Source: Haliclystus octoradiatus (taxonomy: Eukaryota > Cnidaria > Staurozoa > Stauromedusae > Haliclystidae). From it: a DNA stretch of 64,000 nucleotides. Below are positions 1 to 11,500 of this stretch, piece after piece. How positions within the stretch are numbered: position 1 is the stretch's first letter; every line of letters starts with the position of its first letter. The stretch spans positions 4,508,743-4,572,742 of the forward strand of contig OU744449.1 in NCBI GenBank assembly GCA_916610825.1, given 5' to 3'. The notes under the pieces are model-generated. The model was not told the origin of the DNA. It saw only the letters and a list, made by a program, of their open reading frames with translations, and made no database searches. The translations under genes were made by a program, and so were the position numbers.

Positions 1-3000
1 GCAAGAAATTTGCAATTTCTGCATTTTTGAAATTCGCGCGAACACGAAATAAGAACGAACGCGATTGCCACCATGGAAACAAAACAATTCCAGTTGTGAC
101 TATGTACCATTTGTCAAGATCATCTCCATCTATTCAGCATAAGTGCTCTCGAGACAAAAATAACTTGATAAACATTGATTGCAATCATCTGATTAATGAA
201 AAATCTCAATCTTTAGTCAACTTTTGCTTGCTGAATGCAAGATCTGTTAACAACAAAGCATTAATCATAAAAGACTATGTCGTTGAAAATAACGTGGACA
301 TATTAGCTCTAACTGAAACCTGGCTTAAGCAGTCAGATGACAATCATACCATTGAAGAACTTTGCCCTAATGGATTTGTTTTCAAACATATTTCGAGAGG
401 TGATACCAGAGGTGGTGGTGTGGGAGTGCTTAGTAGGAAAACATTAAAACTAAAACAATTAATCGTCAATAATTTTAGATCGTTTGAAATGATGGAATTT
501 AGCCTACCCTGCTCTGATATGACCACCCTTAGAATTCTATTGGTTTATCGCCCTCCACCTTCAGCTACTAATTGTCTATCGCCTTCTCTATTTTTGGATG
601 AATTTTCTACGCTGCTAGAAGCTTTAGTTATTTCAACAGGACGCTTATTAATTGTTGGGGACTTCAATATTCACGTTGATAACAAATCTGATACCCTTTC
701 GGTAAAGTTTATAGATTTATTAGACTCGTTTAATCTCTATCAACATGTTGATGCTGCTACTCATAGAAGTCAACATACTCTTGATCTATTTATAACTCGT
801 AAAGATGAAATGTTTATTAACAATATTATTATCCACGATCCAATCATATCAGACCATCTAGCATTACACTGCACTCTTTCGCTTAAAAAACCTCGAAATG
901 AAAAATGTTACATATCATACCGTAATCTAAAGAAAATTGACTATGAAACGTTTTATTATGATCTTCAAGACTCTAGCTTATTATCATCACCTACAGCTCA
1001 TTCCAATCCTGTTGATGCCCTGCATGAGTATGATAAAAATCTCTCTGAACTACTTGATAAACATGCACCATTGAAGAGTCGTCTAATTACTGTTCGTCAT
1101 AATTCTCCTTGGTATTCCAATAATATAGCAATTCAAAAGAACATTCGACGAAAACTTGAACGTCGCTGGAGACACAGCAAACTTTCTGTTGACAGAGATG
1201 CTTATGCTGATCAATGTCATTTTGTCAATAATATGATTTGCCAAGCAAAAATGGATTATTACTCAACAATAATCAATGAATGCAAACATGACCAGAAGCA
1301 ATTGTTCAAAAACGTTTCTAAGGTTTTATGTTTAAAATCGACTAGTAACTTACCCACCTTTAGTTCTACTGATGTTCTTACAAACAAATTTTCAGACTTT
1401 TTCCATGACAAGATTGTTAATATCAGGAACACACTACCTATTCCTGCAACCATCGAAATACTCAAAAACCTTTATTGTGGTCAAACTGAATTCTTACATT
1501 TTACTGCAGTATCTGAAAGTCAACTTTCTAGGCTGATTGGTTCGTCAGGTTCAAAGTCATGTATAATTGACCCTATTCCAGCTACAGTGTTGAAGAAATG
1601 TTACCCTATTCTCTTGCCTAACATCACTAAGATTGTTAACCTTTCTCTAACATCATCCACTGTTCCAGATGCTATGAAGATTGGTGCTCTTTCTCCATTA
1701 CTCAAGACGCCCTCTTTAGACTTCGAACAATTCAAGAACTTTAGACCGATATCAAACCTCACTTTTATCTCAAAATGTACTGAAAAAGCAGTTGCCTTTC
1801 AACTCAACGAACATCTTCATAACAATAACCTGAATGAACTATTCCAGTCTGCCTATAAGAAACATCATAGTACAGAAACAGCACTTCTTCGTGTTCAAAA
1901 TGAAATCTTACGAGCACTTGATAGTCGAAGTTCTGTAATTCTACTCCTTTTAGATTTGTCTGCTGCATTTGACACTGTTGACCATCAGATTCTATTATCA
2001 CGACTATCATCCAGATTTGGAATTAAAGGTGCAGCTTTACAATGGTTTAAATCGTATCTCACTGATCGGAAGCAGTTTGTGCATATAAATGATTCAAGAT
2101 CTTCAATTAAAAAACTACACTGTGGAGTACCCCAAGGATCTGTCCTCGGACCAATTCTGTATCTTTTGTACACTTCCCCTATTGGTGATATCCTACGGAA
2201 GCATAATATTCCATTTCATTTGTATGCTGATGACATCCAATTATTTGTTACTTTTAAACCCTCTGTTGATGGTGAAATTCAGTCTGCCATTCATCAAATA
2301 GAAACTTGTGCTGCTGAAATTGATTATTGGATGTCTGTTAATAAGTTAAAACTTAACAAAGATAAAACTGAACTTATACATCTTACTTCCCGTTTCAGTC
2401 ACTATCCAACAAAGTTTAATATCAACTTTAATGGTGAATACATCGCTCCTACTTCATCTGCACGTAATATTGGTGTTATTTTTGATAAAGATTTGTCAAT
2501 GGTTGAACATATTAATTCAGTTTGCAAGTCATCTTTTTACAATCTACGTCGTATTTCGAAAATTAGAAGGTACCTTGATATGGGGACAACCAAGATTTTA
2601 GTCCATGCATTTATTACATCAAAATTGGACAATTGTAACTCCCTATATTATGGTCTACCAAAATATCTAATAAAGAAATTACAACGCATTCAAAATGCAG
2701 CAGCTAAACTTGTAATGTGCGCTAACAAATATGATCATGTATCACCTCTTTTATATTCACTTCATTGGCTTCCAGTTGAGCAACGCTTCATCTTCAAAGT
2801 TTTATTATTGACTTACAAATGTTTACATAATCTTGCTCCGAATTATTTGAAAGAACTTTTAACTCCTTACAAACCTCAACGCTGTCTTCGATCATCATCA
2901 GAAACTTTATTAACTGTAGTTTCAAGCAATTTAAAATCCTATGGAGATAAGGCATTTTCAGTGGCGGCACCTATTTTGTGGAACAAGTTACCGGAAGTAG

Positions 3001-3297
3001 TTAGATGTAGTGCATCACTAGATGTGTTCAAAAGTAAATTGAAAACACATTTGTTTTGTGTAGCTTTTGGCAGTTAATAACTCAACTTTATTTTATTGAC
3101 ACTATATTTTAGGCACATAAATGTGTATTAATCATTATCGTTTACTTTTACTTTTTAATTTTACTAAAGTTCGAAACTAATATGATGTTAATTGTAAATT
3201 TTTATTTATTTTTTTTTTACACTTAGATATTGTAAAGCGCTTAGAGCAAATGATATAGGCGCTATAAAAATTTATTATTATTATTATTATTATTATA
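1..3297 (+). mobile_element. Non-LTR retrotransposon (LINE, CR1/L2-like), 5' end outside window
   Basis: The sequence holds a full ORF2 followed by a ~200 bp 3' UTR. The UTR ends in a small stem (agcgc near 3235, gcgct near 3260) and a short (ATT)n tail at 3268-3297. A GCGC stem followed by a microsatellite tail is typical of CR1/L2-group LINEs. The element lies on the same strand as the RCC1-FYVE gene and upstream of its first visible exon, so it is probably intronic. The left boundary and target-site duplication are not visible. Clade assignment is inference from domain order and tail type. Confidence 0.9.
102..3077 (+). CDS. LINE ORF2: endonuclease-reverse transcriptase, intact
   Basis: This 991-residue protein has no internal stop. 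The frame is open to the left window edge, so the real start could lie upstream; the first in-frame ATG is at 102. An apurinic-type endonuclease comes first, with the LLNARSVNNK block near residue 43, TETWL, GDFNIH (nt ~658) and SDHLAL (nt ~850). The reverse transcriptase follows, with FRPISNL (nt ~1740), LDLSAAFDTVDH, GVPQGSVLGP (nt ~2123) and the catalytic YADD at residues 708-711. A C-terminal region of the SKLDNCNSLYYGLP / HWLPVEQR / LWNKLPE type ends the protein. The product would nick DNA and copy its own RNA by target-primed reverse transcription. All key motifs are present, so the copy is young and may be competent. Confidence 0.93.
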   Translation: MYHLSRSSPSIQHKCSRDKNNLINIDCNHLINEKSQSLVNFCLLNARSVNNKALIIKDYVVENNVDILALTETWLKQSDDNHTIEELCPNGFVFKHISRGDTRGGGVGVLSRKTLKLKQLIVNNFRSFEMMEFSLPCSDMTTLRILLVYRPPPSATNCLSPSLFLDEFSTLLEALVISTGRLLIVGDFNIHVDNKSDTLSVKFIDLLDSFNLYQHVDAATHRSQHTLDLFITRKDEMFINNIIIHDPIISDHLALHCTLSLKKPRNEKCYISYRNLKKIDYETFYYDLQDSSLLSSPTAHSNPVDALHEYDKNLSELLDKHAPLKSRLITVRHNSPWYSNNIAIQKNIRRKLERRWRHSKLSVDRDAYADQCHFVNNMICQAKMDYYSTIINECKHDQKQLFKNVSKVLCLKSTSNLPTFSSTDVLTNKFSDFFHDKIVNIRNTLPIPATIEILKNLYCGQTEFLHFTAVSESQLSRLIGSSGSKSCIIDPIPATVLKKCYPILLPNITKIVNLSLTSSTVPDAMKIGALSPLLKTPSLDFEQFKNFRPISNLTFISKCTEKAVAFQLNEHLHNNNLNELFQSAYKKHHSTETALLRVQNEILRALDSRSSVILLLLDLSAAFDTVDHQILLSRLSSRFGIKGAALQWFKSYLTDRKQFVHINDSRSSIKKLHCGVPQGSVLGPILYLLYTSPIGDILRKHNIPFHLYADDIQLFVTFKPSVDGEIQSAIHQIETCAAEIDYWMSVNKLKLNKDKTELIHLTSRFSHYPTKFNINFNGEYIAPTSSARNIGVIFDKDLSMVEHINSVCKSSFYNLRRISKIRRYLDMGTTKILVHAFITSKLDNCNSLYYGLPKYLIKKLQRIQNAAAKLVMCANKYDHVSPLLYSLHWLPVEQRFIFKVLLLTYKCLHNLAPNYLKELLTPYKPQRCLRSSSETLLTVVSSNLKSYGDKAFSVAAPILWNKLPEVVRCSASLDVFKSKLKTHLFCVAFGS

Positions 3298-3348
3298 GTC
3301 TATTTTCTAATCACTACAATAATGCATTATCATTTTATATTAAGAGTA

Positions 3349-3466
3349 CCCTTGTGAAAAACAATTCAGGAGTTCATGAACAGTTCATGAACAGTTCATG
3401 AATGTTAAATGGCTCCAATTTTGCTGAACTGTTCATGAACAGTTCATTGCTGAGCTGTTCAGTTCA
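3349..3466. mobile_element. MITE family A copy (TGAACTGTTCATGAAC type)
   Basis: It starts CCCTTGTGAAAAA and is built of repeated GAACAGTTCATGAAC palindromic words. It abuts the large palindrome that begins at 3468. Related copies lie at 3920-4044, 7265-7366, 8797-9022, 10059-10159, 10580-10724 and 11738-11815. Confidence 0.7.
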
Positions 3467-3467
3467 C

Positions 3468-4496
3468 AAATTGACAGAGTTTTAATTTAATACCAATTAC
3501 GATCTTTAATTTAAACATAATATCAATATTCAAATGTCTCAACTCGAATGTCCTAACATCATTGCTAAATAGTTGTTGTTATATTCACTGCACCTAAATA
3601 CATCGCTCAAATGATAGATTCCCAAGCCGTACACTCGTTTACATGAAAACAGACTACAATAAAACTCATTTTAAAATGTCAATTAATTTTCTTTTCGTTT
3701 TTCTTGTCTCAGACGTGACCGAATATGTAACCTTACAGTGTAACTCGCATGAGTGAACATCAAATTTCCAATCGATTTCATAGCATTTATACAAATGTGC
3801 TCTTATCCAAAATTGTTCAACAATGACTTGACCAGAAAATAATGTGTAGGGTTGCAAAGGCCAGGTTGCAGATAAGTGGGAATTATCATCCGAATTGCAT
3901 TAGAGCGGGTTACATTGTGCCCCTGTGAAAATTACTCAGGAGTTTATGAACAGTTCATGAACAGTTCTTGAACATTTAATTGCCCCAAATTTTTATGAAC
4001 TGTTTGTGAACTGTTCATAAACTCCTGAGTAATTTTCACAGGGGCACAATGTAACCCGCTCTAATGCAATTCGGATGATAATTCCCACTTATCTGCAACC
4101 TGGCCTTTGCAACCCTACACATTATTTTCTGGTCAAGTCATTGTTGAACAATTTTGGATAAGAGCACATTTGTATAAATGCTATGAAATCGATTGGAAAT
4201 TTGATGTTCACTCATGCGAGTTACACTGTAAGGTTATATATTCGGTCACGTCTGAGACAAGAAAAACGAAAAGAAAATTAATTGACATTTTAAAATGAGT
4301 TTTATTGTAGTCTGTTTTCATGTAAACGAGTGTACGGCTTGGGAATCTATCATTTGAGCGATGTATTTAGGTGCAGTGAATATAACAACAACTATTTAGC
4401 AATGATGTTAGGACATTCGAGTTGAGACATTTGAATATTGATATTATGTTTAAATTAAAGATCGTAATTGGTATTAAATTAAAACTCTGTCAATTT
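3468..4496. repeat. Near-perfect ~1 kb palindrome with a MITE at its centre
   Basis: The left arm (3468-~3981) is the reverse complement of the right arm (~3983-4496), and the two coordinates of each matched pair sum to 7964. The outer parts of the arms, flanking the central MITE, differ at very few bases: a 63-codon stretch read from each arm differs at one residue. The central 3920-4044 is a family A MITE (ends CCCCTGTGAAAA / TTTTCACAGGGG) and its inner part is more diverged between arms. A diverged direct copy of part of the arm sequence continues at ~4550-4880. No coding function is claimed. Confidence 0.92.
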
Positions 4497-4962
4497 GCAA
4501 TTCTTGCAAGATGCTGGGACAAAAAGTTAATCACAATCAGACAATCAACAAAGCCAAATGTTATACTCACTGCATGTAAATTCATCACTCATAAAGATAT
4601 ATTCCAACCCAGCATACTTGTTTACATGAAAGCAGAGTATAATATTGACTATGTTTTCGATTTTTCCGTAAATTTCTCTTCGTTGTCCATGTTCCAGACA
4701 TGCCCTATATATCTTTTGTTATGAATAAGACAGGTAAACGAATTATCGTATTTTCCGGTGTATAAGTCGACCCGGTGTATAAGATGATACTGTACGAAGA
4801 TACAGTGTAACCTGCTTAAATGCAGGTCAAAATTGCCAACGATTTCAACTGCATTTAACCAAATTTTCACTTATTCGAAATTCACTTTTAGCAAACTTTT
4901 GACCATAAATAATTTATAATTGCTCAATATCAGACTGAAGATACAAGCAGGAATTTCACTTA

Positions 4963-5138
4963 CAGTAAAACCTGTATATAGCAGCCAGCTACAAGGGGTA
5001 GATAAATTGACCAGTATAGACAGGTGGCCTTTATATACCGGTTTGATTCAATAGAAAGTACTATTTTAAACTTGCAAGAGTGACCACTATAGACAGGTGG
5101 CCCTTGTATAGAGGTGACCGTTATAATAGGTTTGACTG
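4963..5138. mobile_element. MITE family B, TA target-site duplication
   Basis: The left end is CAGTAAAACCTGTATATAGC and the right end is ATAATAGGTTTGACTG, forming terminal inverted repeats. TA dinucleotides flank it at 4961-4962 and 5139-5140. A TA duplication with these ends fits a Tc1/mariner-type non-autonomous element. Sister copies are at 6835-7023 and 25641-25797, with end fragments near 14160-14247 and 62364. Confidence 0.85.
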
Positions 5139-5408
5139 TATCTGAATTGCACTTATGAGGGTTACACTGTAGTTCAATTGAATGATACACATAAACATCA
5201 TGATCTTACAATGTATATAATTCAATGGATAATGTGTTTAAATAGATAGATAGAGTTTTATTCCAACAATTTAAGCATTACATAGTGCAATTACTAAACA
5301 TTGTTGACGTCACCTCTTAAGCAGTATTGTTTGTCTGTTTGAGGCTCGTCAAAATGTTAAGTCAATTGTGATCATATCATCTATCTATTTCTGTTTTTCT
5401 CCTTTTAG

Positions 5409-5513
5409 TCATTATCATTCTCATTGATGTATAAGCAACTCGGTCAATTACGGTCATTGGATATTGTATGCAAAGATAGAGCTGAATTTGATCTTTGGAC
5501 TCTTGCATTAGAG
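5409..5513 (+). CDS. Exon: C-terminal part of PH domain (RCC1-FYVE gene)
   Basis: The acceptor is ccttttag and the donor is gtaaga, and the exon is 35 codons at phase 0-0. It encodes SFSLMYKQLGQLRSLDIVCK followed by DRAEFDLWTLALE. This fits the last beta strands and the C-terminal helix, with its conserved Trp, of the PLC-type PH domain that precedes RCC1 repeats in PRAF proteins. No exon for the preceding PH strands was recognised between the LINE and this exon. Confidence 0.82.
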
Positions 5514-8500
5514 GTAAGACTTAGAGGTGAACCTAAATTAATTGAGACAGTATCACGGTATCATCCCATCCAAAGCACCTTTGCCACTCTTCTGTTTATA
5601 GATGAGTGGCTCTTTTGGCTAAGAGCAATGATTGTAAATGCTCTTTATTGATCTCAGTTGCGATTTTGCACATCAATTGTGTCACATCTCGATCAACAAT
5701 ATTACATGTGATATATAGCTGTATGTTATTTGGACTCTGATCTGAGAGTTAGAACTAACCGTTCATACTCCATGTGTGGCTCACTTATTGATGTTGATGG
5801 CGTTACGTTATAAAACACACATTTGCTTCATATTGCGATCAACTTGACATCTGTAAAACACAATTTATGACCTTTAAATGACCCCATTTTAATGAACTGT
5901 TCATGAAATTTTTATGAAAGTAATTGAGAAGATACTATTTAATCTTCATGAACTCATAAAGCAATGTATGGTTTATCGACCGACAACCCTACTAGCCTGA
6001 AACATTCTGTTGATTTGCATAGACACTGTTATCTGGTTTTGATGATGTCAAATCGGTTAATGAAATTGCTGCATCTGTGACATTGGACGAGGTTGACGGA
6101 AAATCAGAAAAGTTATCTGTAAGTGAATTGATTTTATATTGATGTTACTGTCTACCCTTATAATCAATATGTCCTGTAACTGTTTTTCATGTGTAGTAGT
6201 GGCCATACAAGTAGAATAAGTAGAATAAATGATATGTAATTGAAGTAATATTGCCATGTCAAAGGCTTCTGTACTTCTCTTCTATTACAAATTAGTTACT
6301 CTTTTCACTAAGAGCGATGATATTAATAGCCTGCTAGACCAGTCCCAAATTCTCATTTGTGGTGTCAAGCTGGAATTGTGAGATCGATTGTGTTTTCAAA
6401 CCTAGTTTTGTTTTGTGTTGGTATGGTGATTTGACGTCATAACTCTAAACAAATCAGATTGATCGAATCACTTTCATTAGCGACCTTAGTGTAGTTGCTA
6501 GAGCGTTGGACCACGGCCCGCAGGGTCTCGGGTTCAATTCCTGGCCGGAGCACTATAGATTGGCAAACGCACACAAGCTTCAAATTACTAACAAATTAAC
6601 CAACCACCCCGGTGAAAAAAAGCTGCAAGCTTACCCGGCTTGTGGATAAATGAAAAATCCAACAACAACAAAAAACAAAACAATTATGGTTATAATACAG
6701 TACAATGTAGCCTAATTACACTGATATAAGGTTTCTTTTCACAGTGGTTTATGTTATTCTAACAATTAGTTCTGTTTTGTTATTTTAGCTTGAATTTGGT
6801 TTAGTTGGTGAAAGAGTTTCTGTCAAGGAAGGTACAGTCAAACCTGTTATAACGGCCACCTCTATACAGTGGCCACATGTCTATAGTGGCCACTCTAGAT
6901 TATGTCTAAAATAAAATAGTATTTTCTATTGAATCAACCCTGTATATGAAGGCCACCTGCATATAGTGGTCAATTGATTTACTTCTCTTGGCTGGCTGTT
7001 AGACTAAACTACATGTTTCACTGTAGAATAATTATTTCTAATAATAATTGTAATAGAATAATAAATGAGTAATTAATAGACCTGTGCTGTTCAATTGAAT
7101 AACTTGTTGCTCTTGTGTGTATTTACATTTATGCACATAAGTTTCAAAACTTAACGATTTAGACTAATATTAAAATTATTTTCAGGAATTCTACTGGAAA
7201 AAAATATTAAAAAGAAAAATGTGATGATGTATATCAACAGAAAAAATTGATGGATAAAACTTTCCCCTGCGAAAAACAGTTCAGGAGTTCATGAAAATTT
7301 GAGGCCATTTAACGTTCATGAACTGTTCATGACTTCTTCATGAAGTCCTGAACTGTTTTCGCAGGGTTTGAAGCCAATCCGATAAGAAAGAACAGAGATA
7401 TAGATGTTTTAAAGAGTCTATTCCTGCTGCGCGTTTATCTTTGTGATGTAAATATCCAATTTTGTCTCAATGTTATTAAAAATAATACTACATTCCTTGA
7501 ATTAATTATTTAATTAATCATCCCTTTCCACAATTGATGTAGATGCTTGTGACATATATACATGGGGTTCTAGTCCTTTTGGAACTCTTGGCCATGGAGA
7601 AGAAACCGAAGAAGATTCCCCCAGAGTTGTCGAAGCATTGCTAGGGCGTGATATACGTATAATGGCATGCGGAGTTGAGCATACACTTGCCGTTGGAGGT
7701 TTGTAATTCATTCTTAATGTTATTGAAATTTCTAGTGGCATTGTCGTCATTTGCTCACTACTTCTGAAAAATGCATGCTATGATATGATTATTATTATTA
7801 TATATGAACATTTCATTAACTTTGTGAACAGTTGGGTAAGAGTCAATGAGGTCTGCTGGACAAACCTCATTAACTGTTGTCTGGAATTGGTGAACTTTGT
7901 CAATTGTCTTAGGCCCAATCACATGCCTGAAAAGGCTGGAACACTTCAATTTTATCCAATAATATGCGAAAATTCTAAGGCAGGTTTGACATGTTCTATG
8001 TCTTTTATTATAAACTATGTCAATTGTAACCGAAGAGAATAGTATTTTTGCAAATAGACCAATCAAAAGCAACAGTGAGATCATTGTCAATTGTCTTGGC
8101 TATCTGATCGTAGTCCAATCAGTGTCCTTTTATAAGTTTCTGATTGATTGGAATGTCACAACAAGGTAATTGCTTGCTTTTGCAAAAAGGTTATCACAAA
8201 AGGTATATTGATTATGTCATTGAATTAAAACAGACAATTGATGATTACGTCATTAAAAAGGAAAAATACGTGTAGATTGGGAGCAATAGCAGAAGCCCCT
8301 CTATTCGCACCTGATGTAGATCATCAAATATCTTTTAATTGGAAAATGTGAATGTTCTTATTAATATCCAGATTTTGCTTGTTTTACAAGGTAACGGTGA
8401 AGCTTATGCCTGGGGATCTGGACGCGGTGGTAAACTTGGGATTGGACATATTCAAGATCGCTATACTCCATTACGAATTAGTGCGCTTAGTGAGAAACAA

Positions 8501-11500
8501 ATTATCAGTGTTGCATGTCATGCCTTACATTCTGCTGCTGTTTCAGGTAGGAAATATTAGATAAGGTGTCGCAAGCATTGTACAAATCAAAAATACTAAT
8601 TCTTACATCCGAGCTACTAATCAAAAATTACTGCTGCTATTGAGCCTGTTGCGTGTTCTTTTGTATGCATAAGAAAGATTTCAGGTCAAATTTTAACCTC
8701 TGATGTTAATGACGATATTAAAGTTAATTATTAGGGCAACAGTAACATCTTAATAATAATAATATTTCGTTTTTGTTCATGATTGCTAAATAATCCCCCT
8801 GTGAAAACAGTTCATTAACGATTCATGAACAGTTTATGAATGTTCCTAAATTTAATGAGGTGTTCATGATTGCAAGATAAATTCATAAACCTTTAAAATG
8901 TTATACTTTTCGTAAACTTATTGATTAACAGGTGATGAATAGTTCATGAAAATGTGGGCTATTTCCTGTTCATGAATTTTCTATAAATTTTCTGATGAAG
9001 TGGTCATGAAAGTAATGGTTGCATTTAGAAGCCTTATTACCTTTTACCAATGGAAATCCATTCAATATATAATAAAATATCCTCAATTTCAGACTAAATT
9101 AACATTTGAATTCTTGTGTCTGATTTTTGAGATATGAATTCTCTTTCCTAATTCAACAAATATCTAACTTTTGTAACCATGTTATTCCAGCATCTGGAGA
9201 ACTGTTCACATGGGGTCGTGCAAGTAGTCACCTTGGTTACGAAGTTAACGATAAGAAACAATCAACGCCAAAACTTGTTGATTACTTCAATGGGAAGAAT
9301 GTTGTTGGAGTTGCATGTGGCATGAATTTCACAATAGGTAAATGAAATTTGAATTAAAACATTCTCTTGTAATTTTGATTAGATTTATTTGTTCAACAAC
9401 TTGTCCCGTTAACACCATTGAAATCAACTACCATCGTGCAACATGTCTCCTGATAAAATGTGTATTGTGATCAGGGTCCGACAAAAGGTTCAGCCTTCCC
9501 CGCAATCCTAGAGGCATTTCTTCTGAATTTGTTCCAACCTTTCAGAATCTAGGATTCCAGGATTTCCTCTTTTGTAGGACGCTTCACACTCTGTGTTGAA
9601 GGCCAATGTTTGGTTCCTTGTCGGTACACACATCCTTATCATAGCGGTAGTACAGTATTCAATCGTACGTAGATTTGCAATTTGATGATATGATTTTGAT
9701 ATCAATACTCCCCAAAACTATTGAAGTGATTATGTTCACATGACATGATGTAAGTAGAAGTTAGAATCTTGGATTAAGAATTATCATATTAAGCCCTGGA
9801 CGGCTGAAATTTTTACGATGGATCTTCTATAACAACCATTTGTCGAGTATTGTACAATTTGCCACTTTTAGCTGGCAGCTTGTGCATAATTAGACAAGGC
9901 TGCCTGCTTCAATGGAATACTGATATTTTAGAAATTTTTTAAAGCTTCCGCTATAGACAAGTGACTGCTGTATACATGTGTCCATTTTAAGAGATGTTTT
10001 GTTATTGCGCTTTGCTATTGTAAACAAACAAATGTTGGTCAATTATCAGCACAATCTTCCCTGCGAAAAACAGTTCAGGAATTCCTGAACAGTTCATGAA
10101 CATTAAAAGCCCAAATTTTTCATGAAGTGTTAAAAGCCCCTAAACTGTTTTTGCAATGGCATCTCTACAATAGAACAATGTCATTTGATGTTAATTAATA
10201 ATTAATATCACTGAAGCGAAACTTCCTGAACGAGCTTTGATCAATTCTTATTAAAACTACCAGAGATAAAAGAGCACAAACATTTTTCCATAAAAGAATT
10301 GATATCGCTATACAGCGGGGTAGCGCAACAAGCATTATGTGTCCTATAAAACATGGACATATGCTTGTCGAGTTTTTTATTTTAATCAAAAATGCTCTAG
10401 ATTTGACTTAGCTATATTTTATTATATTTTAAGTTGGCTTTCATATTTATTTTGGTTTCGAAATGTATATTGACATATTCAATTAGTTAAGTATAGTATT
10501 TTAAAAGGTATTTGAATATTATGGAAAGAAAATAAAAACCTAAAAGTTATTTTTAAATTACTAGTTATTATAGATACATCCCCTTCGAAAACAGTTCATG
10601 AACTTTAAATTACCATAAATATTTTCATGAACAGTTCATGAAAAATTCATAAAAACAGGCCATTTAACGTTTATGAACTGTTCATAACCTCATCTCATCA
10701 TGAATATTTAATGTTTTCGCAGTTCACTGTGAATAAAAAAGTTGTGAAAAAGTTGTGAAATTTAACAACTTTTTTCAATACTTTTTCACAAGTTAAAAAC
10801 ATGTCAACGGCCGTTCGATCAAATTTTTCACAAGATTTTTCACACGTTTTTTCTTTTTCACAAGGTTTTCACAAGTTTTTCACAGTTTTATTGACCCATA
10901 GTAGTGGATGTATTGACGATCATACCTGTTAGGATACTAACATAGTTTTTGTTATTTTTACTTTTATTTAGTGATGACTTCTTCGGGTGAAGTGTTTTCA
11001 TTCGGAGAGAATAATTGTGGTCAACTTGGACATGGTAATGAAGAGGCTCACAATCACCCTGAACAAATAGATACACTGAAAGGTTGCAACATAACACTAA
11101 TAGCATGCGGTACTAGCCATGTAGCAGCTGTAAGCGGTATGCACAAACAATTGCTTAAATCTTTTGTAATCAAATAATGTAGGCTAGTTCTGTTTGATAC
11201 TTCTTATATATAGGTTCGTTATACCCCAGTTGTTCACTGTTTTCTGATATACGGATACATGATGTTTGCATTGGTGTTTCCATAAGAAAATGATGATTAT
11301 AAAATTTGAGATTTATTTTGTCTGATTTCAGAATTATATTGGGAGCGTTTTCATATTTTAAGCTTTTTCATATTTTATTTTTGATCAGATTGGGCTCCAA
11401 AGTGATAATATCGGAATAATATCAGATCAGATTGGGGTTAATTTTAATGTAAGCATACTGCCTGATACAAGATTCCTTACTCCTAAATTGAGGTGGATGC

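Noticed and set aside
3666-4298. Two nearly identical 63-residue frames on opposite strands
   Set aside because: They are the two arms of the palindrome read in mirror image. Similarity reflects the duplication, and there are no protein motifs.
6479-6560. tRNA gene
   Set aside because: A and B boxes are present, but a SINE body shared with other copies and an A-rich tail follow, so it is a SINE head.
8992-9010. CTGATGA...GAAA resembling a hammerhead core
   Set aside because: The sequence between the two core blocks (agtggtcat) cannot form stem II, and no stem I or III was found. It is a chance match in a MITE-derived stretch.
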